The notes beneath the pieces were generated by a model. The model was given only the letters and a program-made list of their open reading frames with translations, did not search any database and was not told where the DNA came from. Of a DNA stretch of 64,000 nt, positions 35,729 through 44,262 are shown in pieces. Location of the stretch: contig NZ_FNSW01000001.1 of assembly GCF_900104695.1 (NCBI RefSeq), positions 930,001 through 994,000 of the forward strand. The letters are read 5' to 3'. Position 1 is the stretch's first letter, and every line of letters begins with the position of its first letter. Both the position numbers and the translations under genes were made by a program. This DNA comes from Paenibacillus sp. GP183. GTDB taxonomy: Bacteria; Bacillota; Bacilli; Paenibacillales; NBRC-103111.

Positions 35729-36358
35729 TTAATGAATGATAAAACGCCGATAAAACCAAATGGATAAAAATACCCAGAAACCGCTGGCCAAATAACCAGC
35801 TATCACGTCACTGGGATAATGGACACCCAGATAGATACGGCTGAGCCCTATGGCTGCGATAAAAGCCGATCCAATCAGGAGCAATAACACTCTGGCGTTC
35901 CCGGATGCGTTCTTCCACAGCAGGAAGATGAGGATCGCATACAGGCTGAATGCTGCCATCGCATGCCCGCTTGGGAAGCTGAAGCCGACAGCTTCGATAA
36001 TTCGATGAAGATCAGGACGGGTGCGATGAAACAATAGCTTGAGCAGCACATTCAACAAGGCAGATCCAGAAACAGCTATTGTAAATAAAATCAGTTCCTT
36101 GCGATGGCCCAAAACGAAGTAAAGAATAATAAGAGCAAGTACAGCAATAATTACAATTGGCAGTCCGGCTCCGATAAATGTGAAAAATTTCATGATCGTT
36201 GTCATTGTGGGGGCTTCCATACCCTGAACGAATGAAATAATCGAACTGTCAAAGCTTTTCATGTACGGACTGCTGTACAAAAGTGCCATACAGGCGAAGC
36301 CTGCAGCGCACAGTATGCTAACCAATCCGCTTGGGAACAAAGGTTTATTGTTCATCAA
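35729..36358 (-). CDS. PAP2-family membrane phosphatase
   Basis: 209 residues, about six membrane segments. All three acid-phosphatase motifs are intact: KLLFHRTRP, FSFPSGHAM and SRIYLGVHYPSDV. Such enzymes remove phosphate from phosphatidate, phosphatidylglycerophosphate or undecaprenyl pyrophosphate on the outer face. It lies 33 bases before the glycosyltransferase start, first gene of the same operon. Substrate is not readable; BcrC-like undecaprenyl pyrophosphatase activity would fit the envelope context. Confidence 0.93.
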   Translation of the reverse strand: MMNNKPLFPSGLVSILCAAGFACMALLYSSPYMKSFDSSIISFVQGMEAPTMTTIMKFFTFIGAGLPIVIIAVLALIILYFVLGHRKELILFTIAVSGSALLNVLLKLLFHRTRPDLHRIIEAVGFSFPSGHAMAAFSLYAILIFLLWKNASGNARVLLLLIGSAFIAAIGLSRIYLGVHYPSDVIAGYLASGFWVFLSIWFYRRFIIH

Positions 36359-36460
36359 GCACTAGGTCCTCCTCTGCTCGGCCATCGTTTACCTTACATA
36401 CATTATTCCACAACTAATAGAAGTATATCAAACCATTCATTAGAAACAAATAAGAGATAC

Positions 36461-36640
36461 ATGAGAAAGCTGCAGCCGGGTTATCCTGTATTCTACTACT
36501 CACCTATTCCGGATGGTGGGACTCTCACAACTGCACGCCGAGTCATCCCTGGAAATGGACAAGCTGCGGCCGCAGCTGCCCAACAGCCGCAGGCACTTTT
36601 TCTCTTCCGATCGGTTTCATTCATGAAAGATTATCTTTGA
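36461..36640 (+). CDS. Possible small protein, 59 residues
   Basis: An ATG frame encodes MRKLQPGYPVFYYSPIPDGG, then an alanine/glutamine-rich stretch and a short tail overlapping the 3' end of the opposite gene by 10 bases. The upstream AAGAG is a poor binding site. The rest of the 36359-36630 spacer shows no other gene. I do not recognise it and it may be chance. Confidence 0.2.
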   Translation: MRKLQPGYPVFYYSPIPDGGTLTTARRVIPGNGQAAAAAAQQPQALFLFRSVSFMKDYL

Positions 36641-37929
36641 GTAACGGGTTTTCGCAGCATGCGGAATATTTCAAGGAGTACAATGTGCAGAGTCAACCAT
36701 ACACCGCCAAAGGAAAAACCGGCCGCGACACTGCTTGGCAATTGCTTATCAACCAGCACATCATTCAGCCCAACCCATAACAACAAAGCAATTAGCACGG
36801 GAATGATGACAGTTTTGAGCCATATCGCGGAGGAATGGCGGAATAGCAAAAAACCGGCATATCCGTAGAGGATGACAGCCGTTAGTGTAGGTTCAGATGG
36901 AAATCCGATTTCTCCCCAATTGCTTGTAGAACTTGGAAGCCCGATGCGGTGGAACACGGTAGTAAGCAGTTCTCCCCAAATTTCCCCTCCCGCAACAGTG
37001 ACAGCCAAAGATCCGAACTCAAGTACTCGATCCGTGCCTTTAATCAAGATCCAGACCATAATCAGAATAACAATCCCCGCAGCTGCGGGCAAGGAGACCA
37101 AAAAAGAAGCAGGCTGCACCCAATCAAAGGAGAAATCTTCTTGCAGAGAGCTAATAAGCACCATGGTCACTTCGTTAAACTGATCGAACTCATTGGCCAG
37201 GAAATCCTGAATAATCCCGATGGTCAGTAAGGAAAACCCAAGAAAAAATAGAGCCGTCAACGATATAATGAGTCTAACCCGAGCCAGAGAGTGAAACAAA
37301 TGCAGAGCTTTACGAACAATTTTTCCCATAGTTTGATCGATTCCGCGGCTGTATCTCTTAATCACAAAAATGATTAAAAACAATAAGCTTATGATCACTG
37401 CTCCTATCAACAAATAGCGGGAAATGGCATGGTGTAATTTTTCCCATTGAGGTCCGAGCAGTTTCCCGATCGTCACGAAAACCGCGACCCATAAAAACGC
37501 GCCGGAATAGGCATATATCGCATAACTACGAAAAGACAAACGCGTTACACCGCTGAAATAACCGGTAAAATGTCTTACTCCAGGGATATAATAAGCAGCT
37601 ATTAGCAGTTTATTCCCGTGCTTTTCAAACCATACCGAAGTTCGTTCTATTTTGTCAGGACCAAAGTGGATATATTTACCGTATTTTTCGAAAAAAGGAA
37701 GCCCGAGCCGATAACCGATCACATACGAGACTGTCATACCCAAGCTTACCCCGGCACCGCCGGCCAAAATAATACCAAGCCAGCTGAGTTTCCCCTGAAA
37801 CACCATAACTCCGGCTGAACCCATCATGAGCTCGCCGGGAAGCGGCAGTGCCAGCAATTCGAGAAAGAGGGAAAGAAATAGGATGAGGTACCCATGATGA
37901 TTGAAAGCATCGATAATCCAATGAAACAT
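36631..37929 (-). CDS. DedA protein fused to a degenerate PAP2-like domain
   Basis: 432 residues, membrane-bound. Residues 1-200 form a DedA domain: LLALPLPGELMMGSAGV and YIPGVRHFTGYFSGVTRLSFR are its hallmark re-entrant motifs. After a linker, residues about 220-425 look like a six-helix PAP2 domain, but the motifs have decayed: FHRIGLP stands for the RP motif and GFPSEPTLTAV for PSGHA, so the catalytic His is missing, and the third SR...H motif is not seen. It is likely a pseudo-phosphatase. DedA proteins can carry undecaprenyl phosphate, and DedA-PAP2 fusions with active PAP2 are known. It follows the ABC genes in the same direction. Confidence 0.8.
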   Translation of the reverse strand: MFHWIIDAFNHHGYLILFLSLFLELLALPLPGELMMGSAGVMVFQGKLSWLGIILAGGAGVSLGMTVSYVIGYRLGLPFFEKYGKYIHFGPDKIERTSVWFEKHGNKLLIAAYYIPGVRHFTGYFSGVTRLSFRSYAIYAYSGAFLWVAVFVTIGKLLGPQWEKLHHAISRYLLIGAVIISLLFLIIFVIKRYSRGIDQTMGKIVRKALHLFHSLARVRLIISLTALFFLGFSLLTIGIIQDFLANEFDQFNEVTMVLISSLQEDFSFDWVQPASFLVSLPAAAGIVILIMVWILIKGTDRVLEFGSLAVTVAGGEIWGELLTTVFHRIGLPSSTSNWGEIGFPSEPTLTAVILYGYAGFLLFRHSSAIWLKTVIIPVLIALLLWVGLNDVLVDKQLPSSVAAGFSFGGVWLTLHIVLLEIFRMLRKPVTQR

Positions 37930-37944
37930 TATGCTGCTCCTCCC

Positions 37945-38520
37945 TTACGATAAGGCAGAATCCCTTCTTTGTTTCCATCGTAACATAAATACTGCAGCAA
38001 TTACGATTAAAAGAAGCGCCGGCATTCCTATGGAAACTGCAGCAACCAATGAAGGATCCATACTCGAATTGCTGATAATTTCAACCGGTATTGCTACGCT
38101 GGATTGAATATTATTAAACTGGGAAGACATAGCTGTAACATATAAGAAAAAGGTGCTTGTGTAAACGAAACGGATCGGAAGCTCAACAGTCCTGGTTTCT
38201 TTAGGCTGAAGCGTACCCATAACAACCGGCTTGTCAGCGCTGTAGTCCTCCAGGTTGACTGTCATGTGCTTGCCAAGATCGGCAAGAGTAATGTAAGCCA
38301 TCACATCTGGAATCGGTTGATCGGTCAAATTGGTCACGTTGGCTTTAACCATTTGTTCAATGCCCGGATAATCTTTAACTTGCGTGGGTGATAATAGCTC
38401 TACAGAAAGCTTAGGAGAGGCAACCGCAGCTGCTCCGGCCGCATGTGGGACAGCAGCAAGCAAAAGCAATACTGCAAGCAGCAAGCGCCATAAAGATTTG
38501 CTTTGTGTTATTAGCTTCAT
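37945..38520 (-). CDS. Exported membrane-anchored protein, Ig-like, partner of ABC exporter
   Basis: 191 residues: a signal peptide (hydrophobic 12-24, cleavage after AAGA near 30), a beta-rich ectodomain of about 120 residues with CARDB/NEW3-like features (NVTNLTDQPIPDV, GTLQPKETRTVELPI), and a C-terminal membrane helix (about 160-180) with a basic tail. The ABC permease gene ends 3 bases upstream, so it is part of that operon. No enzyme motif. It probably works as an extracytoplasmic accessory of the transporter; exact role unknown. Confidence 0.7.
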   Translation of the reverse strand: MKLITQSKSLWRLLLAVLLLLAAVPHAAGAAAVASPKLSVELLSPTQVKDYPGIEQMVKANVTNLTDQPIPDVMAYITLADLGKHMTVNLEDYSADKPVVMGTLQPKETRTVELPIRFVYTSTFFLYVTAMSSQFNNIQSSVAIPVEIISNSSMDPSLVAAVSIGMPALLLIVIAAVFMLRWKQRRDSALS

Positions 38521-38523
38521 GGC

Positions 38524-39288
38524 TTATTCCCCCCCTAATAAGGTTAATTTTTTTACCGCATATGCAAGAAATAAAATGGCTGCTAGCGCGAACCAAATCA
38601 TGGAGATAGAGTTTAACACAGCATTTCCGATGGAAAGCTTATTGATCAGCAGGTCTTTCAGCAGGTTCATGGTTCCGGATAGCGGACTAATCGTATCTAT
38701 GACTTTGCCGAAACCTGTTTTCTTAATGGAAGTGCCAAGAAATGCGGGCAGCGCTGTAACTAGGAATAAGGCTACTGAGACGATTATTGCATTTTTGCTG
38801 GATTGAAGCAAAGACGACAAGGCCAAGGATATGGCAGCGAATGAACCGACTGTAAGTGTGCCAAAAACGAACAAAAACAGGATCATGGCACCATATAAGG
38901 AAGTTCCGTTCCCAAGAGCAAGCATGTAAGGGAAAGCGATGATCGCTATAACTAGCCAAATTGTCATTGCTCCCAACCATTTTCCGATGACCATATTTCT
39001 CTTCTTAAGAGGCAATAGCAGCAGGCTTTCGAGCGTACCCTGTTCCTTCTCCCCGGCAATCGCTGCCGCGGCTGATATGATCGTCATCAGCAGTCCGAAC
39101 GCTATGGCTACTTTCAAAAAGGTATTGATGATTTCCACTTGAGCGAGAATGCTTAATTCTTTCACGGTGATAAAACTGTAGGATAACCCGCTGAACATGA
39201 CGGCGGCTAAAGCCATCCAGATGGCGCCTTTTAACGATAAAACCTGTTCTCGTATTTCTTTGCGAACCAATCTCCCCATCATGTTCAT
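38524..39288 (-). CDS. ABC-2 type exporter permease (NatB-like)
   Basis: 254 residues with six membrane segments and the ABC-2 family motif KEQGTLESLLLLPLKK in the first cytoplasmic loop, where it meets the ATPase. The start overlaps the ATPase stop (ATGA). It forms the membrane part of an exporter with the upstream ATPase and the downstream exported protein. Substrate unknown; the family handles sodium, lipids or antibiotics. Confidence 0.9.
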   Translation of the reverse strand: MNMMGRLVRKEIREQVLSLKGAIWMALAAVMFSGLSYSFITVKELSILAQVEIINTFLKVAIAFGLLMTIISAAAAIAGEKEQGTLESLLLLPLKKRNMVIGKWLGAMTIWLVIAIIAFPYMLALGNGTSLYGAMILFLFVFGTLTVGSFAAISLALSSLLQSSKNAIIVSVALFLVTALPAFLGTSIKKTGFGKVIDTISPLSGTMNLLKDLLINKLSIGNAVLNSISMIWFALAAILFLAYAVKKLTLLGGE

Positions 39289-40043
39289 AACCTCCTCTCG
39301 TTTCCCGTAAGTGAAAGAAAAATATCTTCCAGGCTCGACACGGTTCCTTGCTGCTGATACCTTGTCTTAAACTCAGATACCAGATCTTCATCAATAAGCT
39401 TTCCATTTTTGACAATTGCAATTCGGTTGCATAATTCATCGATCTCTTTAAGCAAATGAGAAGTAATAAAAACAGTTACCTTCATCTCTGTGTTCAGATT
39501 TCGAATGAGCTGTGTGATATCCCTTTGTCCCTGCGGGTCAAGTCCCAGGGTCGGCTCGTCCAGAACGATCAGCTTCGGCTCGTGAATGATCGTTTTCGCG
39601 ATACCCAGCCTCTGCTTCATTCCTCGCGAATATTGCCTTATCGGAACTTTACGCTTCTCAGCCAAGCCTACCTTCTCCAATAAATCCGTTACTTTGCGCC
39701 GGCTTTGATCCTTCGGAATTTCATACATGTCAGCAAAGAAAGACAAGTATTCTTCACCGCTCATCCAACCATAGAATCCATGAGATTCAGGCAGTACACC
39801 AATCATGCGGCGAATTTCCGCGGTATGATTCAGCGCATCGACGCCGTCTACCGAAATAGTTCCTGAGGTCGGCTCTACCAAGCCTGTTATCATGCGGATA
39901 GTTGTCGTCTTTCCAGCACCGTTAGGACCGAGAAAACCATAAATATCGCCATGCTTTACATGAATACTTAGGCGCTCGACGGCCATAAATCCATTGTCAT
40001 ATCTCTTCGTTAATTGTTCGGAACGCAGCATCTGGTTTTTCAT
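39285..40043 (-). CDS. ABC exporter ATPase
   Basis: 252 residues. Walker A GPNGAGKTTT, signature YSRGMKQRLG, Walker B LIVLDEPTLGLD and the switch His in FITSHLLKE are all intact. GGAGG abuts the ATG at 40043; an ATG four codons later has it 12 bases away, so the start may be either. It pairs with the ABC-2 permease by overlapping genes. A two-component system lies about 100 bases upstream in the same direction and may control it. Confidence 0.93.
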   Translation of the reverse strand: MKNQMLRSEQLTKRYDNGFMAVERLSIHVKHGDIYGFLGPNGAGKTTTIRMITGLVEPTSGTISVDGVDALNHTAEIRRMIGVLPESHGFYGWMSGEEYLSFFADMYEIPKDQSRRKVTDLLEKVGLAEKRKVPIRQYSRGMKQRLGIAKTIIHEPKLIVLDEPTLGLDPQGQRDITQLIRNLNTEMKVTVFITSHLLKEIDELCNRIAIVKNGKLIDEDLVSEFKTRYQQQGTVSSLEDIFLSLTGNERRL

Positions 40044-40140
40044 CCTCCTTCTTTTACCCTACTCTAAATCTTAGGTTAATAGGCTGACATGAAAGCACAA
40101 TAAGATCAACATGAGAATCGAGTGAGAAAACAATCCATTC

Positions 40141-41508
40141 TTATGGATAAGGAATAAAGACCGTGACCTCCGTTCCTTCATGTTCCTTACTTTCAATGTC
40201 TATAGTACCTCCGTGCAGGCGAACGATATTTCTGGCAATGGACAGCCCTAAACCGCTTCCTCCCGTTTTGCGATGGCGGGACGGATCAACCCGATAAAAG
40301 CGTTCGAACACGCGATGCAGCTCATCCTCGGGAATGCCTATTCCCTTGTCCTTCACACGAATCTCAATGCCTTCTTGATGGGTAACACTATGCGTTTTTT
40401 CCGAGAGTATCAGTTCTATGGAATCTTTACTATACTTTAAAGCATTATCGAGGAGGATATGCAACAGCTGATTCATCGTTCCTGGATTAGCATTCAGCAG
40501 CAGGGTGTCATGCGTAGAAATCACCTTCATCTCCCTATGGTAGAGCTTGCGAAGCATATCGACAGTATTTGCAGAGAAAGAAACTAGCTCGATTGGTTCC
40601 ATAGCCAGCTCGGGCTTATTTTCCGTAGAAGCCAAATCAAGAAGGTGCTCCGTCATTTGTTTCATCCGCAGTGCTTCCGAGTAAATGGCATCAACCGCTA
40701 CACGGCCATTCTCCTCATCCTTCAGGCCCCATCTGCGAAGCATATTGGCATAACCCTCGATAACCGTAAGCGGTGTCTTCAGTTCATGAGAAGCATCGGA
40801 TATAAACTGCTGCTGGCGAATGAAATTATCCTCCAGTCGGCTCATCATCCGGTTGAATGTGGAAGCCATGGCGTGGAGCTCATCTTTGCTGCCGTCGTTA
40901 AGCGGAATTTTGCGATAAACAAGACTTTGCTCAATTTCTTCCATGATGTGAACCATTCCGGAGATGGGGCGAAGAATCCATTTGGATAAATAAAGACCGC
41001 CAATCAGACTCATTCCGATTGCACCCAAACTGCAGAGAGTCAAGATCGAGATGAGAATATTGATATGGTCTTCAAGCACATCAAGCTTCTCAGCGATTTC
41101 CATAGTCCCCAGGACTTGACTGCCTGAGACTATCGGTGTTCGAACAACTAAAATGTTTCCAACACTTTTTCGATAGAGCTCCGACTGATCGGAGGTTACA
41201 GGCTCGGGAGCGATCTGCAGGATTTCATTATCATTATCAATGGTTTGAAGGATTTTACCATGGGGATCCAATAAACGGATCATGCCTTGATCAGGCAAAT
41301 ATATTTGCAATAAATCGGTATTTTTCCCTTGTAAAATATCAGTGGGCTGCGCCTTATCAAGCAGGGTATGCGCTCTATGGAGCAGAAGATCTCGCTCGTT
41401 GTCCGTTGTAATCCGCAGAAAAGCGTAATATACTGTCAGGTTCACTGCGAGCAGAATGCCTACCAGCCACAAAGTTGTCAGCAAAGCGATTTTACGCTTG
41501 ATGCTCAT
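40141..41508 (-). CDS. Sensor histidine kinase with HAMP domain
   Basis: 455 residues. Membrane helices at about 7-29 and 150-172 enclose an extracellular sensor of about 120 residues; HAMP follows, then the dimerisation helix with the phosphorylated His in FISDASHELKTPLTVI and an HATPase_c domain with LLDNALKYS, DKGIGIPEDE and GGSGLGLSIA. The architecture is like ArlS/CssS-type kinases. Its start overlaps the stop of the response regulator gene. Signal unknown; the linked ABC exporter suggests an envelope or drug stimulus. Confidence 0.93.
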   Translation of the reverse strand: MSIKRKIALLTTLWLVGILLAVNLTVYYAFLRITTDNERDLLLHRAHTLLDKAQPTDILQGKNTDLLQIYLPDQGMIRLLDPHGKILQTIDNDNEILQIAPEPVTSDQSELYRKSVGNILVVRTPIVSGSQVLGTMEIAEKLDVLEDHINILISILTLCSLGAIGMSLIGGLYLSKWILRPISGMVHIMEEIEQSLVYRKIPLNDGSKDELHAMASTFNRMMSRLEDNFIRQQQFISDASHELKTPLTVIEGYANMLRRWGLKDEENGRVAVDAIYSEALRMKQMTEHLLDLASTENKPELAMEPIELVSFSANTVDMLRKLYHREMKVISTHDTLLLNANPGTMNQLLHILLDNALKYSKDSIELILSEKTHSVTHQEGIEIRVKDKGIGIPEDELHRVFERFYRVDPSRHRKTGGSGLGLSIARNIVRLHGGTIDIESKEHEGTEVTVFIPYP

Positions 41509-42212
41509 TTCAAGCTCTCCTTCATACTGTATCCAACCCCGCGGTAGGTTTGAATCAGCTGATTAGGAAACGGATAATCAATTTTCTTGCGCAAATAACG
41601 AATATACACATCCACTACATGAGTGTCACCGACAAATTCATAGCCCCAAACGTGATTAATAATTTGATCCCTGGTCAAAACAAGATTGCGGTTCTCCAGC
41701 AAATAGTGAAGCAGCTCAAACTCCGTTCGAGTGAGATCAATAGGTGTTTTCCCCCGAAAAACCTCTCTTGTTTGCGGATTGACGGTTAAATCACCCATAC
41801 TGAGAATTGGAGCAGACCCGTTAGGTTTGATCTGTTCATCCTCCAGCTTCCTGATGCGCAAACAATTGCGGATTCGTGCAAGCAATTCTTCGATTTCAAA
41901 AGGCTTCGTAATGTAATCATTGGCACCTTGATCCAGGCCGCTGACTTTATCCGGGGTGGCATCACGAGCGGTCAGTAAAATCACGGGTGTACGCTCATCC
42001 GTTTGGCGCAAACGACGCAATACCTCCGTTCCATTAAGCTCCGGAAGCATAATATCGAGCAGGATGATGTCCCAGCCGCCGGATAATGCCATTTCCAGAC
42101 CTTCTCTGCCAGAGGCTGCCCGACCCACTTCATAGCCTTCATAACGAAGCTCCATCTCCAAGAGGCGCGCTATATTATCTTCATCTTCAATAATTAGAAC
42201 TTTCGCAATCAT
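41505..42212 (-). CDS. OmpR-family response regulator
   Basis: 235 residues. The receiver has Asp9, Glu10 and the phosphorylated Asp53 in ILLDIMLPELNG, with Lys in YITKPFEIEEL. The C-terminal OmpR winged helix reads LTRTEFELLHYLLENRNLVLTRDQI and ends with VDVYIRYLRKKID and IQTYRGVGYSM. It is the first gene of the kinase/regulator pair, which leads into the ABC exporter operon. AAAGGAAAGGATTTACATAC precedes the ATG. Confidence 0.94.
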   Translation of the reverse strand: MIAKVLIIEDEDNIARLLEMELRYEGYEVGRAASGREGLEMALSGGWDIILLDIMLPELNGTEVLRRLRQTDERTPVILLTARDATPDKVSGLDQGANDYITKPFEIEELLARIRNCLRIRKLEDEQIKPNGSAPILSMGDLTVNPQTREVFRGKTPIDLTRTEFELLHYLLENRNLVLTRDQIINHVWGYEFVGDTHVVDVYIRYLRKKIDYPFPNQLIQTYRGVGYSMKESLK

Positions 42213-42331
42213 GTATGTAAATCCTTTCCTTTTCTATTTCTTCACATTATAGTCTATCCAAATGAGAATACAGTGAGAAATGTTTTGACAAACCGTATAA
42301 ATAACATATACAATAACCTTCGTACTTAATT

Positions 42332-42350
42332 GATAATAATAATCATTATC
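42332..42350. promoter_or_regulatory. Fur box
   Basis: GATAATAATAATCATTATC matches the 19-bp Fur consensus GATAATGATAATCATTATC at 18 of 19 positions. It lies 25 bases before the start of the iron permease gene, where Fur with iron would block transcription. Confidence 0.9.
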
Positions 42351-42374
42351 TATGCAGAGGGTGTAGAACTTGAT

Positions 42375-43862
42375 ATGAAGAAAGTCATTTCTATATGGTT
42401 TACTTGTATGCTGATATATATTTGGATTCAACCAGGCGCTGTCATGGCCTCAGTGAAAGCAAACCCGGATTTTCAAGCAGCTAATCAATTCGTGCTGACC
42501 GCTCTGCAAAAAGCTGAACAAGGTGATAATAAGTCAGCATTGGAGCAGTTTAAAAATTTCCAATCGAAATGGTACGAGGTGGAGGATGGCGTGAAGAAGC
42601 AATCCACCGCGGCTTACAAAGAAATTGAAGATTTGATGGGTCAAGTGCAATTTGCTTTTGCCAAGCAGCCGCTGGATGCAAGTATGGTGAAAGAAAGCCT
42701 TCACCAGCTTGCCCAACTTAATGAATCAATAATAAACGGGACCTTCGTTTCCAAAGCATCATCATCCAAGAACGGCCGCACTGTCACCCTTGCTGATTTA
42801 ACCGCTTTATTGGAAGATGCGCTTGTAAAATTGGACGCATCTGACGTGACAGGAGCCAAGCAAAACATAGAGCGTTTCAGGCAATCCTGGCTTGAGGTTG
42901 AAGGCCTGATTTTGTCTCAATCGGATCAAGTGTATAAAAGCACTGAAAAAAATATGGTGACCTCCTATGCCGCACTGGCCTCCACTACTCCTGATTTGGA
43001 ATCAGCGAAACAAATTATCCGGCAAATGAGCCAGGACCTTACACCGCTTGCGAAAAAAACCAGCTATACCCTCTTTGACGCCTCCGCCATTTTACTGCGC
43101 GAAGGTCTTGAAGCGCTTCTCATCATCGTGGCTTTACTAGGCTTCCTTAAAAAGAGCGGGAATGAACAGAAAAAGCCATGGATTTGGTACGGAGTCGGAT
43201 CGGGACTAGGCATCAGTATCATTCTCGGTGTTATCGTTCAAGTATTATTCAGTGCCGGAGCTTTTGGTAAAAATAACTTTTTGATCACGGGTTGGACCGG
43301 ATTGTTTGCGGCTTCCATGCTGTTTTATATGAGCTATTGGCTGCACAGCAAGTCCAGTATGCATGTATGGCAATCCTACATCCAGAACAAGGGCAATCAA
43401 GCCCTTGCCAAAGGAAGCCTGTGGTCCTTGGCTGTTCTTGCTTTTCTGGCTGTTTTTCGAGAAGGAACGGAAACGGTACTCTTTTTTATCGGGATGGCCT
43501 CTTCGATCACCCTGGTTACTCTGCTTTCCGGTATTGCTTTGGGCATCCTTATTCTGGCTGTTCTTGCTTTCCTCATTTTCTATTTGGGAATGAGAATTCC
43601 CATGCGTCCGTTTTTCCTGGTTTCCAGTGTTCTCGTATTTTATCTTTGCTTTAAATTTACCGGGATGGGCGTTCATGGTTTGCAGCTTGCAGGTTTATTA
43701 CCCGCTACCAACCTCAACGTGCCAAGTTTTACATCGATTGCTGTTTATCCGACTCTGGAAAGCTTCATCCCCCAGGTTCTCTTGCTAGCTATAGCCATTA
43801 CAGTTGTCATCTGGAACTTCATAAAAGGCAGGCGCATTCATAAGCGATTAATAAAATCATAA
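42375..43862 (+). CDS. FTR1/EfeU-type iron permease with duplicated ectodomain
   Basis: 495 residues from ATG AAG AAA; the frame continues upstream into the Fur box but without a suitable start. A signal-like helix (about 1-20) precedes an ectodomain of about 210 residues built from two related helical repeats (KSALEQFKNFQSKWYEVED and AKQNIERFRQSWLEVEG). The C-terminal FTR1 domain has seven membrane helices and both iron-binding motifs, REGLE at 242-246 and REGTE at 362-366. The family imports ferric iron, usually with an oxidase partner (EfeB or a multicopper oxidase); none is seen here. A near-consensus Fur box controls it, and a lipoprotein with the same repeat follows 23 bases later. Confidence 0.92.
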   Translation: MKKVISIWFTCMLIYIWIQPGAVMASVKANPDFQAANQFVLTALQKAEQGDNKSALEQFKNFQSKWYEVEDGVKKQSTAAYKEIEDLMGQVQFAFAKQPLDASMVKESLHQLAQLNESIINGTFVSKASSSKNGRTVTLADLTALLEDALVKLDASDVTGAKQNIERFRQSWLEVEGLILSQSDQVYKSTEKNMVTSYAALASTTPDLESAKQIIRQMSQDLTPLAKKTSYTLFDASAILLREGLEALLIIVALLGFLKKSGNEQKKPWIWYGVGSGLGISIILGVIVQVLFSAGAFGKNNFLITGWTGLFAASMLFYMSYWLHSKSSMHVWQSYIQNKGNQALAKGSLWSLAVLAFLAVFREGTETVLFFIGMASSITLVTLLSGIALGILILAVLAFLIFYLGMRIPMRPFFLVSSVLVFYLCFKFTGMGVHGLQLAGLLPATNLNVPSFTSIAVYPTLESFIPQVLLLAIAITVVIWNFIKGRRIHKRLIKS

Positions 43863-43885
43863 TACTTATACGGAGGTTCTGGAAA

Positions 43886-44251
43886 ATGAAAAGATTTATG
43901 ATGGTGATTCTTGCAGTCACCGTTTTCTCCCTGATTCTTGCGGCTTGCAGCTCTTCCAAAGGCACCAGCACAGCCGATGGGGCTAAAGCCATGCAATCGA
44001 CTCTTATCGATTTGCAAAAACAGATTGACGCTAAAGATGAGGGTAAAGTTAAGGATGACGCCAAGAAGCTGGAAGATTCATGGGTGACCTTTGAAGATAA
44101 TGTTAAAACCAAATCTCCTGAGCTCTATGCAAAAGTGGAAGCGCCGCTTGGCATCATTCAGGCGGGAGCCAAAGCTTCTCCCCTCGATACGGCAACACTT
44201 ACTTCTGCTGTCAAAGAATTGAACACCGTCTTGAATGAATTAGCCAAATAA
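43886..44251 (+). CDS. Small lipoprotein related to the FTR1 ectodomain repeat
   Basis: 121 residues. A lipoprotein signal peptide ends in LILAAC (Cys20). The mature part is one copy of the helical repeat seen twice in the preceding FTR1 protein: DAKKLEDSWVTFEDNVKTKSPELYAKVE compares with the SWLEVEG...QVYK and KWYEVED...AAYKEIE stretches. GGAGG lies 9 bases before the ATG. It is in the same operon, so it is probably an iron-handling or docking partner of the permease at the outer membrane face. The family resembles no characterised Efe subunit I can name. Confidence 0.8.
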   Translation: MKRFMMVILAVTVFSLILAACSSSKGTSTADGAKAMQSTLIDLQKQIDAKDEGKVKDDAKKLEDSWVTFEDNVKTKSPELYAKVEAPLGIIQAGAKASPLDTATLTSAVKELNTVLNELAK

Positions 44252-44262
44252 CGGCTTTTGCT

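Noticed and set aside
36540-36600. GC-rich palindrome around GCTGCGGCCGCAGC as terminator
   Set aside because: Dyad is strong but the following T tract belongs to no clear transcript end; could be incidental to the small frame at 36461-36640.
42330-42374. N-terminal extension of the FTR1 frame beginning with an isoleucine run
   Set aside because: This is translation of the Fur box itself; the ATG at 42375 starts a normal signal-like helix.
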